A stretch of DNA of 64,000 nt from Phocoena phocoena (taxonomy: Eukaryota > Chordata > Mammalia > Artiodactyla > Phocoenidae): contig NC_089236.1 in NCBI RefSeq assembly GCF_963924675.1, positions 29,039,319 to 29,103,318 on the forward strand, in the 5' to 3' direction. This document shows, piece after piece, positions 61,120 through 64,000 of this stretch. The notes beneath the pieces are model-generated. The model saw only the letters and a list, made by a program, of their open reading frames with translations. It had not been told where the DNA came from and searched no databases. The translations under genes were made by a program, and so were the position numbers. How positions within the stretch are numbered: position 1 is the first letter of the stretch; every line of letters begins with the position of its first letter.

Positions 61120-61690
61120 CATTAGTGTTTAAATCCAATCTGACCATCTGTTTTTAATTGGAATATTTATCCCATTTACATTTAATGTTATTGTTGGTAT
61201 ATTTGGGCTTAAAATCTAGTATCTTACTGTTTATTTATTATATGATATATTTTATTATTCCTTTTTCACCCTCTATAACTACAATACTCTTATAGTTTTT
61301 GATTATCTTAGTGGAAATCCTAAAAATTTCTTCTTGTATCATTGACCTTAAAGCTCAATATAAATTAGTACCTTTTCCACTCTTCATGTAACACATTTGA
61401 ATGTTATCTATAGTTACTGTCCTCATGATTTTCTAATAATTTGTCACATATTTTGAGCATATGTAAATGTTCATGTCATAGGAAATTATTAATATCCTTT
61501 TATTACATCTTATATTTATTTAGATTTACCCAAATTTATTATTGTTATTACATTCTTATTTCTTCTGTATCTCTATACTTCCAGTTGAGAATAATTTTCT
61601 TCTTACTAAAGATAAGTAACTAGTGGGTCTGCTGCTGACACATTCTTACTTTTGCTGTTTGTTTGAACATGTTTAAATTTCTATTTTTTA
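61120..61690 (-). mobile_element. Ancient L1 (L1M/HAL1-like), minus strand (left part)
   Basis: 'gaccatctgtttttaattgg', then 'atttacatttaatgttattg', then 'tgtagggtctgctgctgac'-like words match the reverse complement of the ancient L1 family seen at 19380-22460. It is interrupted to about 63425. Confidence 0.6.
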
Positions 61691-62385
61691 TATTTATATA
61701 ATAATTATTTATTCATTTCTGCAATTTTTTTTTTGTAGATGTTCTGCAAATATTTAGTTGATTTCTTACCAGGTATTTGGTGTTTTCAGTGTAATTACCT
61801 GAAACATTATGAACCGTAGATGTTCTTCCAGCAATGTCCCAGACATTATGATCACCTTTCCCAGGTCATAATAGCTTAGCATGAGAAAATTGGCAAATTT
61901 CTTTGGTGATACTACAGATAAGCCTCTTGTATTTGGGATAATCATTGTGATAAAATTTATGTTATAGAGCTCTCTTTGGCAACAGGCTGAGAGCAGACTC
62001 TCCTAAAACTATCTTTTTATCTCTTCTACTCTATCATCCTTTTTGCATTCTGGTATAGATTTCTACCAAAAGCACTTCCTCATTAGAAAGGAAAAGCACT
62101 TACTCACTTGCACAAAAATCTCCATCTGTGGTCTTACTTGGATAACTAAATTAATCAGTGTGGTGACTGAGCTAGATTGGGGTCAGGTTGCAATTTTAGT
62201 AAGATTCAGTTCATCTCTTATTTGTCTCTCTTCCTTAGCATTTACCTTCCAAGACTGTGTGCCTTCCAGATCAGTGCCAAATAGTTCAGGAGCATACATT
62301 TACACATCAGAGATTTTAAGTTTAAACTTTAACATCCCATTGTGTGAAGTTCAAAAATTTTAAAATATCTAAGGAGGAAACAGGC
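61691..62385. other. Unassigned stretch between L1 parts
   Basis: I see no clear repeat or gene. It is part of a 1.7-kb interruption of the ancient L1. Confidence 0.45.
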
Positions 62386-62957
62386 TGTGAAGAGATCCCC
62401 TTCCTCTAATAGTGATACTGAGTCCAAGCTCCTACTGCTTGCCCATAGTTCAGACCAATAAATGGAGGGACAAGGTTTTGGTCAAGGAATACCAACTTTA
62501 TTTGGAAAGACATCAGACTTGAAGATGTCAAACCAGTGTCTCAAAGAACCATCTTACCCGAGTTAAAATTCAGGCTTCTTTTATACTAAAAGGGGAAGGG
62601 GAGTGGCTAGTGGTTACAGACTTCTAGGTGCCAGCCAGACTCTAGAGGGGATTTAATAACCTTTTGTCCTTGTAGCTGTCCATGAAGGCCTGGTCATGAT
62701 GTTCCTGTAAACATTCAACAAGACAAATGTTATTTTCTGTTCTGTAACTTTTTATCTCTATAGAAATGAAAAGTGTTATGCCCTTAAAGGTCAAGCCTGG
62801 GAGGCATAGCCTTGAAAAAGGCTACTATGTATATTTCAGGCTATAGGCAACATTATTTTTTCTGTTGGAGGAGGCAAAGGTGCAGAGCCAGCATGACTAA
62901 GCACAGATAACAGAGCACAAAGATTAGAGCTAAAGGAATAGTTCCAACATGGAGTCA
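62386..62957 (-). mobile_element. Probable solitary LTR, class I ERV-like, minus strand
   Basis: Read on the minus strand, it has a TATA-like 'agtataaaagaagcc' (plus 62577-62591), then a polyadenylation signal in 'tttccaaataaagttgg' (plus 62493-62509), 90 bases downstream. Both sit in normal LTR spacing. TG...CA-type ends are provisional (62386 and 62957). I see no TSD. No retroviral internal sequence flanks it. Confidence 0.6.
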
Positions 62958-63424
62958 GGTTTTTTCTTCTCTTTTATTTTCTTATGTATCAATAAACTGC
63001 AGAATATTTACTATAATTCTTCAAGCTTTCTAGCTCAGTTTCCCCAGGTTTATACATAATCCTGTATGTCAGCATAAATTCTGTGGGAAAAATGCCCATG
63101 TGCTTTAGCATTCTCTAGTTTCTCATCTATCATGCCTGCCCCTGTGACTGTCAAAAGCTGCACTGATATCTCCATCTATCAGTAAAATCTCTCTGACTGG
63201 GAAAATCCTGAATATTTTTTCTATGCCCAGAATTATAAAGTTCTCCAGGAAAGAAATACCTAGTGATTATTTGCCGGCCTAGAAAAGACTCATCTTTTCT
63301 ATAATTTTAGTTTATGTAATCTTCATTCTTTCACTGTCTTTAAAAATATAACTTTAAAAATAAATCTTGTTTTCTAATTGTTGCTGTAGGAGCATGGACC
63401 TACCACAAACTCCTATACTTACCA
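62958..63424. other. Unassigned stretch
   Basis: Nothing recognisable. It lies between the LTR and the resumption of the ancient L1. Confidence 0.45.
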
Positions 63425-63484
63425 AGAAATATACTTCTCTCACTTTCATTATTAAATATACTACTATAGGATATAGAATTCTAA

Positions 63485-63538
<54 letters not shown>

Positions 63539-64000
63539 GATTTTTCAGTTCTTTTAAGATATTGTTAGGTACTCTAAATTCTATTGGAGGTTTCTGTTTT
63601 ATAACCCCAAATTTCCTCCCTCTGACTGATTTTAAAATGATCTCTATAACTTTGATTTTTAAGTTTTAGTAAGAAATCCTTATGGGTAGTCTTTATGATT
63701 ATCCTGAATTTCTCTTATAAATTATTTTAACAATTTTGGAAATGCCTATCCATTAACCTTTAAAATTTTGGTTTTATTTCATTATCTCTATTCTCTCATA
63801 CTGGAACTCTAGATACAAATAGATTGGCTCTTTCACTTTTGAAAAATTATCTCTTACAGAATTTCCTACATTTTCTGTCCTTTAACTGTTCTATGACTCA
63901 ATTAACTAGTTTTTACTAACCTATTCTCAGCTCACTAACTTTCTCTTGAGCTGTTTCTAATTTGCTCTTGAAACTAAAGGCTACGTATTTAATTTCAGTT
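63425..64000 (-). mobile_element. Ancient L1 (L1M/HAL1-like), minus strand (right part, to window edge)
   Basis: 'ggatatagaattctaaattt', later 'cttttaagatattgttagg', later 'cactaactttctcttgagct' and 'gtttctaatttgctcttg', match the reverse complement of the ancient L1 ORF1/5' region. The (TA)n at 63488 sits inside. The end is cut by the window. Confidence 0.65.
63488..63533 (+). repeat. (AT)n microsatellite
   Basis: About 23 AT units inside the ancient L1. Confidence 0.95.

Noticed and set aside
1..64000. CRISPR array, operon, phage or bacterial genes
   Set aside because: No spaced direct repeats and no prokaryotic gene density. SINEs, L1s and LTRs show it is mammalian nuclear DNA.

Overview
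This window looks like intergenic, repeat-rich nuclear DNA from a cetacean (whale or dolphin). The main evidence is four copies of the GC-rich tRNA-derived CHR-2 SINE, older CHR-1-type copies, and LINE-1 elements whose 3' ends carry the cetartiodactyl tail motif (CCAATAAAGATG plus poly-A). I see no host protein-coding exon, tRNA, rRNA or CRISPR array. Nearly all longer reading frames are LINE-1 (L1) ORF debris, translated SINEs or microsatellites.

Layout. 1-1740: old L1 ORF2 remnant. 1938-3674: 5'-truncated L1 with 12-bp target-site duplications (TSDs). 4604-4821 and 7958-8167: minus-strand CHR-2 SINEs, with an LTR at 5453-6001 flanked by a 5-bp duplication. 10325-13195: old L1 with an inverted 5' part. 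14361-15009: LTR. 17821-18035: CHR-2. 19380-22460: ancient minus-strand L1 split by a MaLR-type LTR. 22460-33400: mostly single-copy AT-rich DNA with a hAT-like element. 33413-38824: CHR-1, MIR fragments, CHR-2, MaLR-type LTR and a class-I-like LTR. 40040-46435: a nest of insertions in which an ancient plus-strand L1 was entered by an internally deleted L1, which abuts a second L1 with an inverted 5' segment, followed by a CHR-1 SINE. 47497-47616: short SINE. 49395-50615: third inverted L1. 53441-60925: near full-length L1 with 12-bp TSDs, broken ORFs and about 245 extra bases at its 5' end. 61120-64000: ancient minus-strand L1 interrupted by an LTR.

The elements work as a parasite and its dependents. 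L1 ORF1 (RNA-binding protein) and ORF2 (endonuclease and reverse transcriptase) supply the machinery. The SINEs are Pol III-type passengers using that machinery, as their poly-A tails and TSDs show. Every L1 here is defective. The most informative observations are three separate twin-priming inversions, an L1 with an apparent 5' chimeric segment inside its duplications, an ORF2-less L1 joined at short microhomology, a bare poly-A insertion with perfect TSDs, and a repeated G-quadruplex-type motif in the L1 3' ends.

Family names come from remembered consensus features, not from a database search. Boundaries of old elements are approximate, within tens of bases.
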